Translations under genes and position numbers: made by a program
The notes under the pieces: model-generated
What the model was told of the DNA's origin: nothing
Seen by the model: only the letters and a program-made list of their open reading frames with translations
Database searches by the model: none
Shown: positions 1-8,175 of the stretch, in pieces
Position numbering within the stretch: the stretch's first letter is position 1
Layout: each line of letters opens with the position of its first letter
Source: DASVWH01 sp036389715
GTDB taxonomy: Bacteria > Acidobacteriota > Blastocatellia > Pyrinomonadales > Pyrinomonadaceae
Assembly (NCBI GenBank): GCA_036389715.1
Contig: DASVWH010000100.1
Span: 1-41,037, forward strand
Direction of reading: 5' to 3'
DNA: 41,037 bases

Positions 1-2010
1 CAGTACGCGGTGGCGCTCGCGCCGCCGGGCGCGGCCCTGGTCGTGGCCGGGGCGGGCTCGGGCAAGACGCGCGCCGTCACCTACCGCGTCGCCTACCTGA
101 TAGAGCAGGGCGTCGCGCCCTCGCGCATCATGCTCGCCACCTTCACGAATCGCGCGGCGCGCGAGATGCTGCGGCGCGTCGAGCTGCTCTCGGGTGGCGA
201 CGTGCGGCGCGTCTGGGGCGGGACGTTTCACCGGATAGCGAACCTCATCCTGCGCCGCCACGCGGCCTCGCTCGGCTACGAATCAACCTACACGATTCTG
301 GATTCCGAGGACGCGCGCGATTTTCTCTCCGCCTGCGTTGACGAAGTGGGGATTGACACCAGGTCGCGCCGCTTTCCGAAGCCGGAAGTCCTGCTCGACA
401 TCATCAGCTTCGCCAACAACACGGACCGCCCCATCGAAGACGTGGTCGTGCGCCGCTACCCGCACTTTGAGCCCCTGACCGATGCGCTCAAGCGCGTGGA
501 CCAGAGCTACATGGAACGCAAGCGCGAGCGCAACGTGATGGACTACGACGACCTGCTGCTCAACTGGAAGCGGCTCCTGATGGAGAAGCCCGAGATTGCC
601 GCGCTCTACGCAGACCAGTTCCAGCACATCCTCGTTGACGAATACCAGGACACGAACAAGCTCCAGGCCGAGATTATCGACCTGCTCGCCGTCAAGCATC
701 GCAACGTGATGGTCGTCGGCGACGATGCGCAGAGCATCTACGCCTGGCGCGGTGCGGAGTTTACGAACATCTACGAGTTCCCGCAGCGTTACCCGGAGGC
801 GCGCCTCCTGCGGCTCGAAATCAACTACCGCTCGACGCCGGAAATCCTCGCCCTGGCCAACGAATCAATCGCGTCGAACCGCAAGCAGTTTCCCAAAACG
901 CTGCGCGCGGCGCGCCCCTCGAAGGGGCTCCCGGCGGCGCTCGTCCCCTGCCGCGACCCGGACCAGCAGGCGGCCTTCATCGCCTCGCGCATCCTGGAGC
1001 TGCGCGACGAAGGCATCCCGCTCGAAGAGATAGCCGTCCTCTATCGCTCGCACTATCACTCGCTCGAACTGCAACTGGAGCTGACGCGGCGCGGGATTCC
1101 CTACCGTCTGCGCAGCGGCGTCCGCTTCTTCGAGCAGGCGCACATCAAGGACGTGATCGCTTACCTGCGCGTCATCACGAATCCGCGCGACGAGCTGGCC
1201 TGGAAGCGCATCCTGCGCCTCGTGCCGCAGGTAGGCGCGACCACGGCCAATCGAATCTGGGAGCGGCTGGCGCTGGCGCCCGACCCGCTGGCGATGGTTC
1301 GCCGCGAAGATTTTCAGGCCGCACCCAGGCGCGGCGCTGGCTGGGCGCAGTTTCTCTCGCTGCTCGAAGAGCTGACGCGCGATGAGACGCGCGGCAACCC
1401 GGCGCGGCAGATCGAGCTGATCCTGACGCGGGGCTACGAGGCGCACCTGGCGAATACTTACGAGAACGCGGAGGCCCGCCTAGAAGATTTGCGCCAGCTC
1501 GCGCTCTACAGCGCGCGCTACAATTCGACGGAGGATTTTCTTGGCGAGCTGGCCCTGCTCTCGACCGAGCGCTACGGCTCGCCGCAGGCAGTGGCGGGCG
1601 AGGATGTCGTCATGGGCAGCGACGAGGACGAGCTGCTGACGCTGACCTCCGTGCACCAGGCCAAGGGACTCGAATGGCGTGCGGTCTTCATCATCTGGGC
1701 GGCGGACGGGAAGTTCCCGAGCCCGCGTTCGCTCCGGGATGCGGAGGGCGAAGAGGAGGAACGCCGCCTCTGGTACGTCGCGCTGACGCGCGCGGGCGAG
1801 CAGCTTTACCTGACCTACCCGCTGATGATGACGGACTACAATCGCCAGACCATCTTGCAGAAACCCTCGCGCTTCGTGACCGAGGTGCGGCCCGAGCTTT
1901 ACGACATCTGGACGCTCGAAGAAGAGAGCGTGCCCGCGCTCGCAGCCCCCGCCGAAGAGGCTGATGACGATGAGGAGGAAGACGACGGGCCGCGCGGGTA
2001 CGTCAATTGA
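1..2010 (+). CDS. UvrD/PcrA-type ATP-dependent DNA helicase (5' end cut off)
   Basis: Superfamily 1A helicase that unwinds DNA with ATP in repair or replication restart. The frame is open from base 1, and the true start lies just upstream of the window, since only the first few residues before the Walker A motif are missing. Motifs in order: GAGSGKT (about residues 17-23), DEYQDTN (motif II, 213-219), GDDAQSIYAWRG (motif III), NYRSTPEIL (motif IV), SVHQAKGLEW (motif V) and LWYVALTRA (motif VI, about 591-599). The C-terminus is a strongly acidic tail (EEADDDEEEDDG). Whether it is UvrD, PcrA or Rep cannot be settled from motifs alone. The stop overlaps the region just before the next start, suggesting cotranscription with the esterase at 2019. 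Confidence 0.95.
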   Translation, partial: QYAVALAPPGAALVVAGAGSGKTRAVTYRVAYLIEQGVAPSRIMLATFTNRAAREMLRRVELLSGGDVRRVWGGTFHRIANLILRRHAASLGYESTYTILDSEDARDFLSACVDEVGIDTRSRRFPKPEVLLDIISFANNTDRPIEDVVVRRYPHFEPLTDALKRVDQSYMERKRERNVMDYDDLLLNWKRLLMEKPEIAALYADQFQHILVDEYQDTNKLQAEIIDLLAVKHRNVMVVGDDAQSIYAWRGAEFTNIYEFPQRYPEARLLRLEINYRSTPEILALANESIASNRKQFPKTLRAARPSKGLPAALVPCRDPDQQAAFIASRILELRDEGIPLEEIAVLYRSHYHSLELQLELTRRGIPYRLRSGVRFFEQAHIKDVIAYLRVITNPRDELAWKRILRLVPQVGATTANRIWERLALAPDPLAMVRREDFQAAPRRGAGWAQFLSLLEELTRDETRGNPARQIELILTRGYEAHLANTYENAEARLEDLRQLALYSARYNSTEDFLGELALLSTERYGSPQAVAGEDVVMGSDEDELLTLTSVHQAKGLEWRAVFIIWAADGKFPSPRSLRDAEGEEEERRLWYVALTRAGEQLYLTYPLMMTDYNRQTILQKPSRFVTEVRPELYDIWTLEEESVPALAAPAEEADDDEEEDDGPRGYVN

Positions 2011-2018
2011 GAACCCCT

Positions 2019-2729
2019 ATGCCTCAGCTCAAAGAGACGGACGAAGCCGTCGCCGAGCGCACGCTCGACGCCCGAATCAGGCTCTATTACGACCTTTACG
2101 TTCCGCCGGATGCGACAGCGCCGCGCCCGCTCCTGATCGGGCTGCACGGCTACGGCGCGAACAAAAGACAGATGATGCGCGAGGCGCGGCTGATTGCGCC
2201 GCCCGGTTTCGCCGTCGCCTCCCTGCAAGGCTTTCACCAGCACCTGCGCGACCCGAAAGAGCCGGGCGGGCCGTTTCGCTTCGGCTTCGGCTGGCTCTCC
2301 AATTTTCACCCGGAGGAATCAATCGCGCTGCATCACGGCGCGCTGCTGGACCTCATCGAAGCGGTCGCGGGTGAAGGCTCCGCGGACGCCGGGCGCGTCT
2401 TTCTGCTCGGCTTCTCGCAGTCGTGCGCGCTCAACTATCGCTTCGCCTTCTCGCACCCGCAGCGCCTGCGCGGAGTCCTGGGCATCTGCGGCGGCCTACC
2501 CGGCGATTGGGAGACGAGCGCGCTTTACAGCCGGACGACGGCCGCCGTGCTCCATCTTCACGGCACGCGCGACGAGGCTTACCCGCCCGAGCGTGTGCGT
2601 GATTACGCTGAGCGGCTGCGCACGCGAGCCCTTGATGTTGAAGTAAAGAGCTACGACGCCGCGCATGAGATCGTGCCAGCCATGCGCCGTGAGGCGCGCG
2701 CCTGGTTGCAACAGCACGCCCTTGTTTGA
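2019..2729 (+). CDS. alpha/beta hydrolase, phospholipase/carboxylesterase-like
   Basis: A 236-residue serine hydrolase. The oxyanion-hole region LIGLHGYGANK is followed by the nucleophile elbow GFSQS, an acid in HGTRDEAYPPE and a histidine in DAAHEIVP, giving the Ser-Asp-His order of the alpha/beta hydrolase fold. The fold, length and motifs match the phospholipase/carboxylesterase (YpfH/EstB-like) family. The substrate is unknown. I chose ATG 2019 over TTG 2007, which would overlap the helicase stop. No signal peptide is visible, so it is probably cytoplasmic. It follows the helicase by 8 bp and is likely in the same transcript, though the two functions are not obviously linked. Confidence 0.85.
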   Translation: MPQLKETDEAVAERTLDARIRLYYDLYVPPDATAPRPLLIGLHGYGANKRQMMREARLIAPPGFAVASLQGFHQHLRDPKEPGGPFRFGFGWLSNFHPEESIALHHGALLDLIEAVAGEGSADAGRVFLLGFSQSCALNYRFAFSHPQRLRGVLGICGGLPGDWETSALYSRTTAAVLHLHGTRDEAYPPERVRDYAERLRTRALDVEVKSYDAAHEIVPAMRREARAWLQQHALV

Positions 2730-2819
2730 TGAGCGATACTGCTCACGCGCACGCTGCATCCGTCTTCTTTCCGCGCGGGCGTTCGCGCTCTTCCGGCATC
2801 GTCTTGAGCCCCGTTCGGG

Positions 2820-2849
2820 TTGTCGCCGTCCCGCACGCGAAAGTATATT
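2820..2849 (+). promoter_or_regulatory. sigma70-like promoter for the secreted protein at 2897
   Basis: TTGTCG (2820-2825), an 18-bp spacer and TATATT (2844-2849), about 48 bp before the chosen ATG. The match is good but not perfect. Confidence 0.5.
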
Positions 2850-2896
2850 GTGAGCCTGATTCCGACCATTCAATTCAGGAAAGCGAAACACTCTGC

Positions 2897-3391
2897 ATGA
2901 AACGCCTACTCTTCATCATCACAGCCGCGCTGGCCGTTGCCGCTCTCGTTCCGGCGCTCGCCCCGGCGCAGCAAGACGGCCCGGCCCGCTCACAGCCCGG
3001 CCGCAGGACGCGTCAGACGAAAGTTATTGACGCCGTCCGCGCAGTGCTCGACGCGCAGGTCTCTGCTTGGAATCGCGGCGACATAGAGGGCTTCATGGAC
3101 GGCTACGCGCGTTCACCCGAGACGGTTTTTGTTTCCGGCGATACGGTCACGCGCGGCTGGCAAACGGTGCTGGACCGCTACAAGAAGGGCTACCAGTCGC
3201 GCGCGCAGATGGGCACGCTCGCCTTCACGGAGCTTGAGATTAAACCGCTCGGTAAAGAGACGGCACTCGCGCTCGGCCGCTGGCAGTTGACGCGCGCCGG
3301 TGATGCGCCGCACGGCCGCTTCACGCTCATCCTGCACCGGATGCCGGAGGGCTGGCGCATCGTGCACGACCACACCTCTGCGGCTTCGTAG
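2897..3391 (+). CDS. exported SnoaL-like (DUF4440-type) protein
   Basis: A 164-residue protein starting MKRLLFIITAALAVAA, a clear Sec signal peptide ending near APAQQ. The mature part is a small alpha+beta cone fold of the NTF2/SnoaL/DUF4440 kind: an N-terminal helix (AVRAVLDAQVSAWNRGDIEG), then FMDGYARSPETVFVSGDTVTRGW and a C-terminal strand pair ending in GWRIVHDHTS. The frame is open further upstream, but only ATG 2897 gives the signal peptide, so I take it as the start. Such proteins are periplasmic or secreted and mostly of unknown ligand. It resembles the gene at 5852-6577, with the shared VTRGW motif followed by a similar C-terminal histidine motif. Confidence 0.85.
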   Translation: MKRLLFIITAALAVAALVPALAPAQQDGPARSQPGRRTRQTKVIDAVRAVLDAQVSAWNRGDIEGFMDGYARSPETVFVSGDTVTRGWQTVLDRYKKGYQSRAQMGTLAFTELEIKPLGKETALALGRWQLTRAGDAPHGRFTLILHRMPEGWRIVHDHTSAAS

Positions 3392-3439
3392 CCAGGCTCC
3401 GCTTGAAGAAGAACCCCGCCGCGAAATGGAGAAGCGCGC

Positions 3440-4717
3440 GTGACTGAAAAGCTGGCCGTCGTCGGCTGCACACAACTCTTGACGCTCGCCGGTTCAGTTA
3501 AGGGAGCGCGCACTGGCGAGCAACTGCGAGAGCTTGCCATCATCGAGGACGGCGCGATGCTCTTGCGCGATGGCCGCATCGAGAGGGTCGGCGCGCGGAG
3601 CGAAATCGAGCCGCTCATCGAACGCGAGACAGAGGTGGTTGATGCCGGGGGACGCGTCGTGATGCCCGGATTTGTTGACGCACATGCGCATCCTGTGTTT
3701 GCGGGCACGCGCGCCGACGAGTTTGAGCAGCGCGCGCTCGGCGCGACTTACCAGGAGATTGCCCTGGGCGGGGGCGGCATCCGCTCGACCGTCAGGCAGA
3801 CGCGCCGGGCGACGCTCGACGAACTGGTCGCGGCATCCGGGCGCTACGCGGACTGGTTTCTGCGCGGCGGCACGACGACCGTCGAAGCCAAGTCCGGCTA
3901 CGGCCTCTCCGTCGAAGACGAGTTGAAGATGCTCAGGGCCATCCGGCAGCTCGACCGCGAGACGCCGCTGCGCTACGTACCGACCTTCCTGGGCGCTCAC
4001 GATGTCCCCGAAGAGTATCGCGAGCGGCGCGCGGATTACGTCGCGCTCGTCTGCGAAGAGATGCTGCCGCGCGTGGCCCGGGAGAAGCTGGCCGAGTATG
4101 CGGACGTGTTCTGCGAAGAGAGAGTCTTCACGGTCGAAGAGTCCAGGCGCATCCTCTCAAGGGCGCGCTCGCTGGGGCTCGGCCTGCGGATGCACGCCGA
4201 TCAACTGAGCCTCTCGGGCGGCGCACGCCTCGCCGCCGAGCTGCGCGCCGCGACGGCCGACCACCTCGAACACACGGACGCAGCGGGCATCGCGGCGCTC
4301 GCGTCCGCGGGGGTTCAGCCCGTCCTGCTGCCCGGCTCCGTCTATGCGCTCGGCTCGTCGCGTTACCCGGCGGCGCGAGAGATGATCGCGGCCGGTCTGG
4401 CCGTCGTCCTCGCGACGGACTTTAATCCCGGCTCGTCGCCGACGCCCTCGATGCCGATGGTGCTCTCAATCGCCGTCACACAGATGAAGATGACCCCGGC
4501 CGAAGCCATCACGGCCGCAACTATCAACGCCGCTTACAGCCTCGGGCGCGGCGCGCGGCTGGGCTCGCTCGAAGCGGGCAAGCAGGCGGATTTCTGCATC
4601 TACGACTGCCGGGATTACCGCGACGTGGCCTATTTTTTCGGAGTCGAACACGCCCGCTCCGTCTACGTCGCCGGGAAATTGGCCTTTAGCCGGGCGGGGC
4701 TCCCGGCCACAAGATAG
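3440..4717 (+). CDS. hutI: imidazolonepropionase (histidine degradation)
   Basis: Amidohydrolase that opens 4-imidazolone-5-propanoate to N-formimino-L-glutamate in histidine catabolism, cytoplasmic. At 425 residues it has the family's usual length. Metal and substrate motifs in order: GFVDAHAHPVFAGTR, TTTVEAKSGYGL, FLGAHDVPEEYR, LRMHADQLS, DHLEHTD, LLPGSVYAL and ATDFNPGSSPTPSM, all diagnostic of HutI rather than a generic amidohydrolase. The start is GTG 3440, preceded by a GGAGAA-like site. No hutH, hutU or hutG lies within the window, so the rest of the pathway must be encoded elsewhere or this gene is an orphan. Confidence 0.94.
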   Translation: MTEKLAVVGCTQLLTLAGSVKGARTGEQLRELAIIEDGAMLLRDGRIERVGARSEIEPLIERETEVVDAGGRVVMPGFVDAHAHPVFAGTRADEFEQRALGATYQEIALGGGGIRSTVRQTRRATLDELVAASGRYADWFLRGGTTTVEAKSGYGLSVEDELKMLRAIRQLDRETPLRYVPTFLGAHDVPEEYRERRADYVALVCEEMLPRVAREKLAEYADVFCEERVFTVEESRRILSRARSLGLGLRMHADQLSLSGGARLAAELRAATADHLEHTDAAGIAALASAGVQPVLLPGSVYALGSSRYPAAREMIAAGLAVVLATDFNPGSSPTPSMPMVLSIAVTQMKMTPAEAITAATINAAYSLGRGARLGSLEAGKQADFCIYDCRDYRDVAYFFGVEHARSVYVAGKLAFSRAGLPATR

Positions 4718-4733
4718 CGGACAAAAAGAAGAC

Positions 4734-4762
4734 TTGACGCACTATAAGTTGTCATTTAAAAT
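4734..4762 (+). promoter_or_regulatory. strong sigma70-like promoter of a short transcript
   Basis: TTGACG (4734-4739), exactly 17 bp, then TAAAAT (4757-4762). Predicted transcription start is near 4769. No ordinary gene follows on this strand; the transcript seems to end at the terminator at 4953-4994. Confidence 0.7.
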
Positions 4763-4768
4763 CATCTC

Positions 4769-4992
4769 AACACTGGAAAGGAGGTGATCAAAAAGCATAT
4801 GGATAGTTATCACAGTGAGGTGGCTGCGGCCTGACCTCTGGACTGATAATCTGAAATTGTTAGGATTCTCGTCCGGTAGCGTCTCTGTCAAGTTCGCTTT
4901 CAAAGCGAACGTCGCATAGTCAGCACACAGGCCAATCCCAACAGTTCACCGGAAAGCCGTTCATGCTCTTCAAAGCGTGGACGGCTTTTCTC
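4769..4992 (+). ncRNA. short structured transcript, small RNA or leader with mini-ORF, family unknown
   Basis: About 224 nt bounded by a good promoter and an intrinsic terminator. Near its 5' end, 4777-4789 reads AAAGGAGGTGATC, a 13-nt full complement of the usual 16S rRNA 3' tail. It is followed by an 11-codon frame (4799-4834). The frame's 3' half folds: TTATCA pairs with TGATAA on the outside and GAGGT with ACCTC on the inside. Further on, 4892-4910 is a 19-nt inverted repeat (GTTCGCTTT and AAAGCGAAC around one C). I do not recognise the RNA. It could be a dual-function small RNA, a mini-protein mRNA or a stand-alone leader. The downstream gene is on the opposite strand, so simple attenuation of a neighbour is unlikely. 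Confidence 0.5.
4799..4834 (+). CDS. possible 11-residue peptide (MDSYHSEVAAA)
   Basis: ATG 4799 to TGA 4834 follows an extremely strong Shine-Dalgarno sequence, with the GGAGG core ending 14 nt before the ATG, a longer gap than usual. The peptide MDSYHSEVAAA has no match I know. In the next frame (+1) the reading frame runs on through RWLRPDLWTDNLKLLGFSSG to a stop at about 4919, so a frameshift at the GCC-TGA end would give a peptide of roughly 40 residues; I see no proof of that. Ribosome binding is well supported, the product is not. Confidence 0.35.
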   Translation: MDSYHSEVAAA

Positions 4993-4994
4993 TT
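4953..4994 (+). terminator. intrinsic terminator of the short transcript
   Basis: Arms 4953-4966 (AAAGCCGTTCATGC) and 4975-4988 (GCGTGGACGGCTTT) pair over 14 bp with two G-U pairs, around an 8-nt loop, followed by a T-rich stretch (TCTCTT). Confidence 0.7.
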
Positions 4995-5074
4995 GCCCGA
5001 ACAGAGAGGCCGTCTTGAATAGAGACCGGGGGCGAGGCCAAGATTGCCCCTCCTGTCCGGCTCACACGGAGACA

Positions 5075-5118
5075 CCGGGCAATGAAGCGTGAGCAGCCGT
5101 TCTCGCTTCATTGCCCGG
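5075..5118. repeat. large intergenic hairpin
   Basis: CCGGGCAATGAAGCG at 5075-5089 is repeated in inverted orientation as CGCTTCATTGCCCGG at 5104-5118. The stem extends inward through GAG/CTC with one bulged T. No T-run follows on either strand, so it is not a canonical terminator. It lies 27 bp downstream of the stop of the minus-strand gene at 5145 and may protect or end that transcript. The rest of 4995-5144 shows nothing else. Confidence 0.6.
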
Positions 5119-5144
5119 CGGTCCGTTCCTGGCAGGCGTTCGCT

Positions 5145-5720
5145 TTAGCTGCCGTACTGGCGCTGGGCGATCTTGGCCAGGGCGACGGTCAGGGCCGCGC
5201 CGCCGAGCGTCTTAATCAGCGTCGGGTGCTCCGAATAGAAGTTGCTGATCTGGTCTATGATCGAAGGGTCTTGCTGCTCCGCGTGGTCGGCAATCTGGTT
5301 GACGGCCTCGGGCGGAATGCGCGCCGCCTGTTCCGGCGTCACCTCCTGCTGCTGGCCGCCCCTCAACATGTTGATGATGTCGGAGAGGCCGCCACCGCCG
5401 CCTGTGTTCGCGCCGCCGCTGGCGCTGCCGCCGCCGGACATAAAGCGCGAGAGGATGGCCGGGCCTGCGTACCTGATGAGGGTGTTGAGAATGCCCGCGC
5501 GCTGCTGCGGGTTTGAGTTGGCGAAGAGGTTGGCGGTCATCTGCCCGAAGGGCGGCGTCTCTTCGGAACGAAAAGCGGCGGCCAGCCCGTCGGCGAGCGC
5601 AGGCTGCGGCGCTCGCTGGGCCACCTGGTCGAAATCGTCGTGAACCGTCTCCGGCGCTTGGGCGCTCTGCGCGCCCGTATACTGCTGCAAAAGCCCGCTA
5701 ATTTGATTCATCCAATCCAT
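5145..5720 (-). CDS. uncharacterised protein with Gly-rich centre
   Basis: 191 residues starting MDWMNQISGLLQQYTGAQ, preceded by an AAGGAAAC ribosome site. The N-terminal 90 residues look helical, with QRAGILNTLIRYAGPAILSRF as an amphipathic segment. A glycine/serine linker (SGGGSASGGANTGGGGG) leads to a second helical part with VTPEQAARIPPEAVNQIADHAE, and the C-terminus (HPTLIKTLGGAALTVALAKI) could be a weak membrane helix. There is no signal peptide. This resembles small helical bacterial proteins of unknown function (DUF937/YidB-like), but I cannot assign a family with confidence. It is the last gene of a minus-strand run that starts with gltX. Confidence 0.7.
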   Translation of the reverse strand: MDWMNQISGLLQQYTGAQSAQAPETVHDDFDQVAQRAPQPALADGLAAAFRSEETPPFGQMTANLFANSNPQQRAGILNTLIRYAGPAILSRFMSGGGSASGGANTGGGGGLSDIINMLRGGQQQEVTPEQAARIPPEAVNQIADHAEQQDPSIIDQISNFYSEHPTLIKTLGGAALTVALAKIAQRQYGS

Positions 5721-5851
5721 CTTTGTTTCCTTCTTCCGATGAGTCTTTAAGAGCGAGCGCGCGGTCGAATTCTCCGCGCGCCGCTCCGGTTAATGTCAGG
5801 GGGCTTTCTGATAAAGCTCCGCGGCATGGACCGCTGCGAGCTGCTGTGAGC

Positions 5852-6577
5852 TTAAGGGCTCGTCCTTCGCGGCGTGGGCGCGGGCGTCGGCTTTGGGGCC
5901 GGTGTCGGCGTCGTCTGTTCCGACGGGAGCAGGCGCGAAGGGTCGGGCGCGTCCGGCGAAGTGTGCAGGTGAACAGCCTTCCAGTCCTTACCGATGTGAC
6001 GAAAGACGAGCGTCATCCTTCCTGAAGCCGTTTCGGGCGTCCCGCGAAAGGTCTGCGACTGCGTCCAGAGGCAGTTGACGACCGCGCCGTCGCGCCCGAG
6101 CATCTGCACGCGCACGTCACGCACTTCGAGCCGGACATCGGTCATCTCAGGATAAGAGCTTTCACGATTGCGGCGCACCTGTTCCCAGCCCCTTGTGACC
6201 GTGCCGTTGTTGTTAAAGAGGACCAGTTGCGGCGAGTTCCAGTAGATGCTCATGACGGCGTTCACGTCCGCGCGGCGGATACCGTCGAGCAGCGCATTGA
6301 AGGTCGCCGTCACGCTTTTGACGGTCGCATCAGTCGAGCCTGCACCGGCCGCTGTCCTGCCCGTGCTGCGCGGAGTGCGCGGCGTAGGCGTCGCGGTGGG
6401 CGTCTGCGCGCCCGCCTCTTCGACGCCTTCAGCCGGAGTCTTCGTCGCCGTATTGGTATTCCTCGCGCCGGAAGTCCGCGAGCGCGTCGCCGGGCCGGAA
6501 GTGTTCGCGTTCTGCGCCCACCCGTCGCCCGCCAGCCCGCAGCAGAGCGCGGCGATAATCAATAATCTTTTCAGCAT
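5852..6577 (-). CDS. exported SnoaL-like (DUF4440-type) protein with Pro/Thr-rich ends
   Basis: 241 residues. MLKRLLIIAALCCGLAGDGWAQ is a Sec signal peptide; the start is fixed at 6577 by this and by a GAGGAG site upstream. Residues about 25-80 are a Thr/Ala/Arg-rich low-complexity stretch. The middle is an NTF2/SnoaL-like domain: TVKSVTATFNALLDGIRRAD, YWNSPQLVLFNNNGTVTRGW, then WKAVHLHTSPD. The tail is repeated Thr-Pro (PTPAPKPTPAPTPRR). Likely periplasmic or cell-wall located; the ligand is unknown. It is a diverged paralogue of the gene at 2897. Only 83 bp separate it from the gltX stop, so it may be read from the gltX transcript. Confidence 0.8.
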   Translation of the reverse strand: MLKRLLIIAALCCGLAGDGWAQNANTSGPATRSRTSGARNTNTATKTPAEGVEEAGAQTPTATPTPRTPRSTGRTAAGAGSTDATVKSVTATFNALLDGIRRADVNAVMSIYWNSPQLVLFNNNGTVTRGWEQVRRNRESSYPEMTDVRLEVRDVRVQMLGRDGAVVNCLWTQSQTFRGTPETASGRMTLVFRHIGKDWKAVHLHTSPDAPDPSRLLPSEQTTPTPAPKPTPAPTPRRTSP

Positions 6578-6660
6578 TGCTTGCTCCTCGAAAATAGAAG
6601 ATAGACTGAAAACCTGAGCAGTTGAAATCAGCGAAGCCGGGTTTGAGCCGGTCAAGCCCT

Positions 6661-8175
6661 TCAGGCTTCGCTCGCATCTTTCATCAACCAGGGCTCCTGG
6701 CTGCGCAACCGGCGGGCGGAGCGCTCGCGCCCGATTGCCTCGAAGACTTCAAACATCGAGGGCCCGACCGCCTGGCCCGTCAGCATCGTGCGCGAGGCGT
6801 TGATTAAGAGGCCCGCCTTCACGTCGCTCTCTTCGGCGAAGGCGCGCAGCGCCGCTTCGCTCGTCTCGACAGTGAAGGGCTCGACGCTTTCCATCGCAGC
6901 GGCCAGCGCGGGCAGCAGCTCGCGCAGGCGCGGCTCTTTGAGCAGATTCTTTCTGACGGCCGCTGCATCGAAATCGAAATCGTCGGAAAAATAGGCGCGC
7001 CCCTGCGCGGAGAAATCCTTGAGCGTGTGAAAGCGCTGGCGAATCAGCTCGACGGTCTTCTCAAACCAGGCGCGCTCCTCCTCTTCGTACTCGTCGCGCC
7101 AGAGCTTATTGGCCCGCAGCTCTGCCCTGACCATCGGCGCAAGCTCCGCGAGCGGCATCGTGCGGATATACTCTGCGTTCATCCAGAGGGCTTTATCGTC
7201 GGTCCAGCGGCGCGGGTCCGCCTCGTTGAAGTTGAAGATGGCGTTCGAGCGGTGTATGCCTTCGAGCGAGAAGCGGCGCGTCAGCTCTTCCAGCGAGAGC
7301 AACTCCTGCTCGCCCTCTGCCGACCAGCCGAGCAGGGCCAGGAAGTTGCGAAACGCCGCCGGAACGAACCCGCGGTCGCGGTAGGTCGTCAGCGAAACGA
7401 CTTCGCCGTGCTTGCGCTTGGAGAGCTTGCCCTTGTTCGGCGCGAGAATCAGCGGCAGATGCGCAAAGCGCGGGTGCTCTGCGCCCAGAGCCTCGTAGAT
7501 GAGAATCTGCTTGTGCGTGTTCGTCAGGTGGTCCTGCCCGCGAATGACATCCGTGATGCCCATCTCTATGTCGTCGAGCACGACCGAGAGGTTATAGAGC
7601 GGGTGGCCGTCGGAGCGCAGCAGGACGAGGTCTTCGATCTCTGCATATGAGCGCTCCTGCTCGCCGTAGACGGCATCAACGAAATGCGTCTTGCCCTCTG
7701 CGGCAACCTTCAGGCGCACGGCGAAAGGCTCGCCCGCGTCGGCGCGGCGCGCGGATTCATCCGCGGGGAGGTCACGAAAGGGATTGCTGCGATGGTCCTG
7801 CCCTTCGGCCGCGTGAGCGCGCGCGCGCTCCGCTATCCCCTGCTTGATGGTCGCGTCGGCGCGCTCTTCCTTCGGCGTGAAATCCCTGTAGGCCGTACCC
7901 GCCGCGAGCAGCCGCGCGGCGGCCTCCCTGTGCTTTCCGGCATTGTCGGACTGAAAGACTATCTCCTCGTCGTAGTTGAGCCCGAGCCACTCCAGCCCTT
8001 CGATGATCGAGCGCGTAGAGGCTTCGGTCGAGCGCTGCAAGTCCGTGTCTTCGATGCGCAGCAGAAAACGCCCGCCCTCTTTGCGCGCATAGAGCCAGTT
8101 GAACAGCGCCGTGCGCGCCGCGCCAATGTGCAGGTAGCCGGTCGGTGATGGTGCAAAACGAACGCGAACGCTCAT
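6661..8175 (-). CDS. gltX: glutamyl-tRNA synthetase
   Basis: Class I aminoacyl-tRNA synthetase charging tRNA-Glu (or tRNA-Gln in non-discriminating types) with glutamate. 504 residues, the usual bacterial GluRS length. MSVRVRFAPSPTGYLHIGAA carries the HIGH signature as YLHIG, and the KMSKS loop appears as GKLSKRKHG after the LPLILAPNK segment. The conserved FLLRIEDTD and LYNLSVVLDD blocks are present, as is the C-terminal helical anticodon-binding domain. The frame is open upstream, but ATG 8175 is the family start. Whether it also charges tRNA-Gln cannot be seen from here, because no gatCAB or glnS is in the window. Confidence 0.97.
   Translation of the reverse strand: MSVRVRFAPSPTGYLHIGAARTALFNWLYARKEGGRFLLRIEDTDLQRSTEASTRSIIEGLEWLGLNYDEEIVFQSDNAGKHREAAARLLAAGTAYRDFTPKEERADATIKQGIAERARAHAAEGQDHRSNPFRDLPADESARRADAGEPFAVRLKVAAEGKTHFVDAVYGEQERSYAEIEDLVLLRSDGHPLYNLSVVLDDIEMGITDVIRGQDHLTNTHKQILIYEALGAEHPRFAHLPLILAPNKGKLSKRKHGEVVSLTTYRDRGFVPAAFRNFLALLGWSAEGEQELLSLEELTRRFSLEGIHRSNAIFNFNEADPRRWTDDKALWMNAEYIRTMPLAELAPMVRAELRANKLWRDEYEEEERAWFEKTVELIRQRFHTLKDFSAQGRAYFSDDFDFDAAAVRKNLLKEPRLRELLPALAAAMESVEPFTVETSEAALRAFAEESDVKAGLLINASRTMLTGQAVGPSMFEVFEAIGRERSARRLRSQEPWLMKDASEA

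Noticed and set aside
4892..4910. 19-nt palindrome as a terminator
   Set aside because: Only a 1-nt centre and no T-run follows; the true terminator is the 14-bp stem at 4953-4994.
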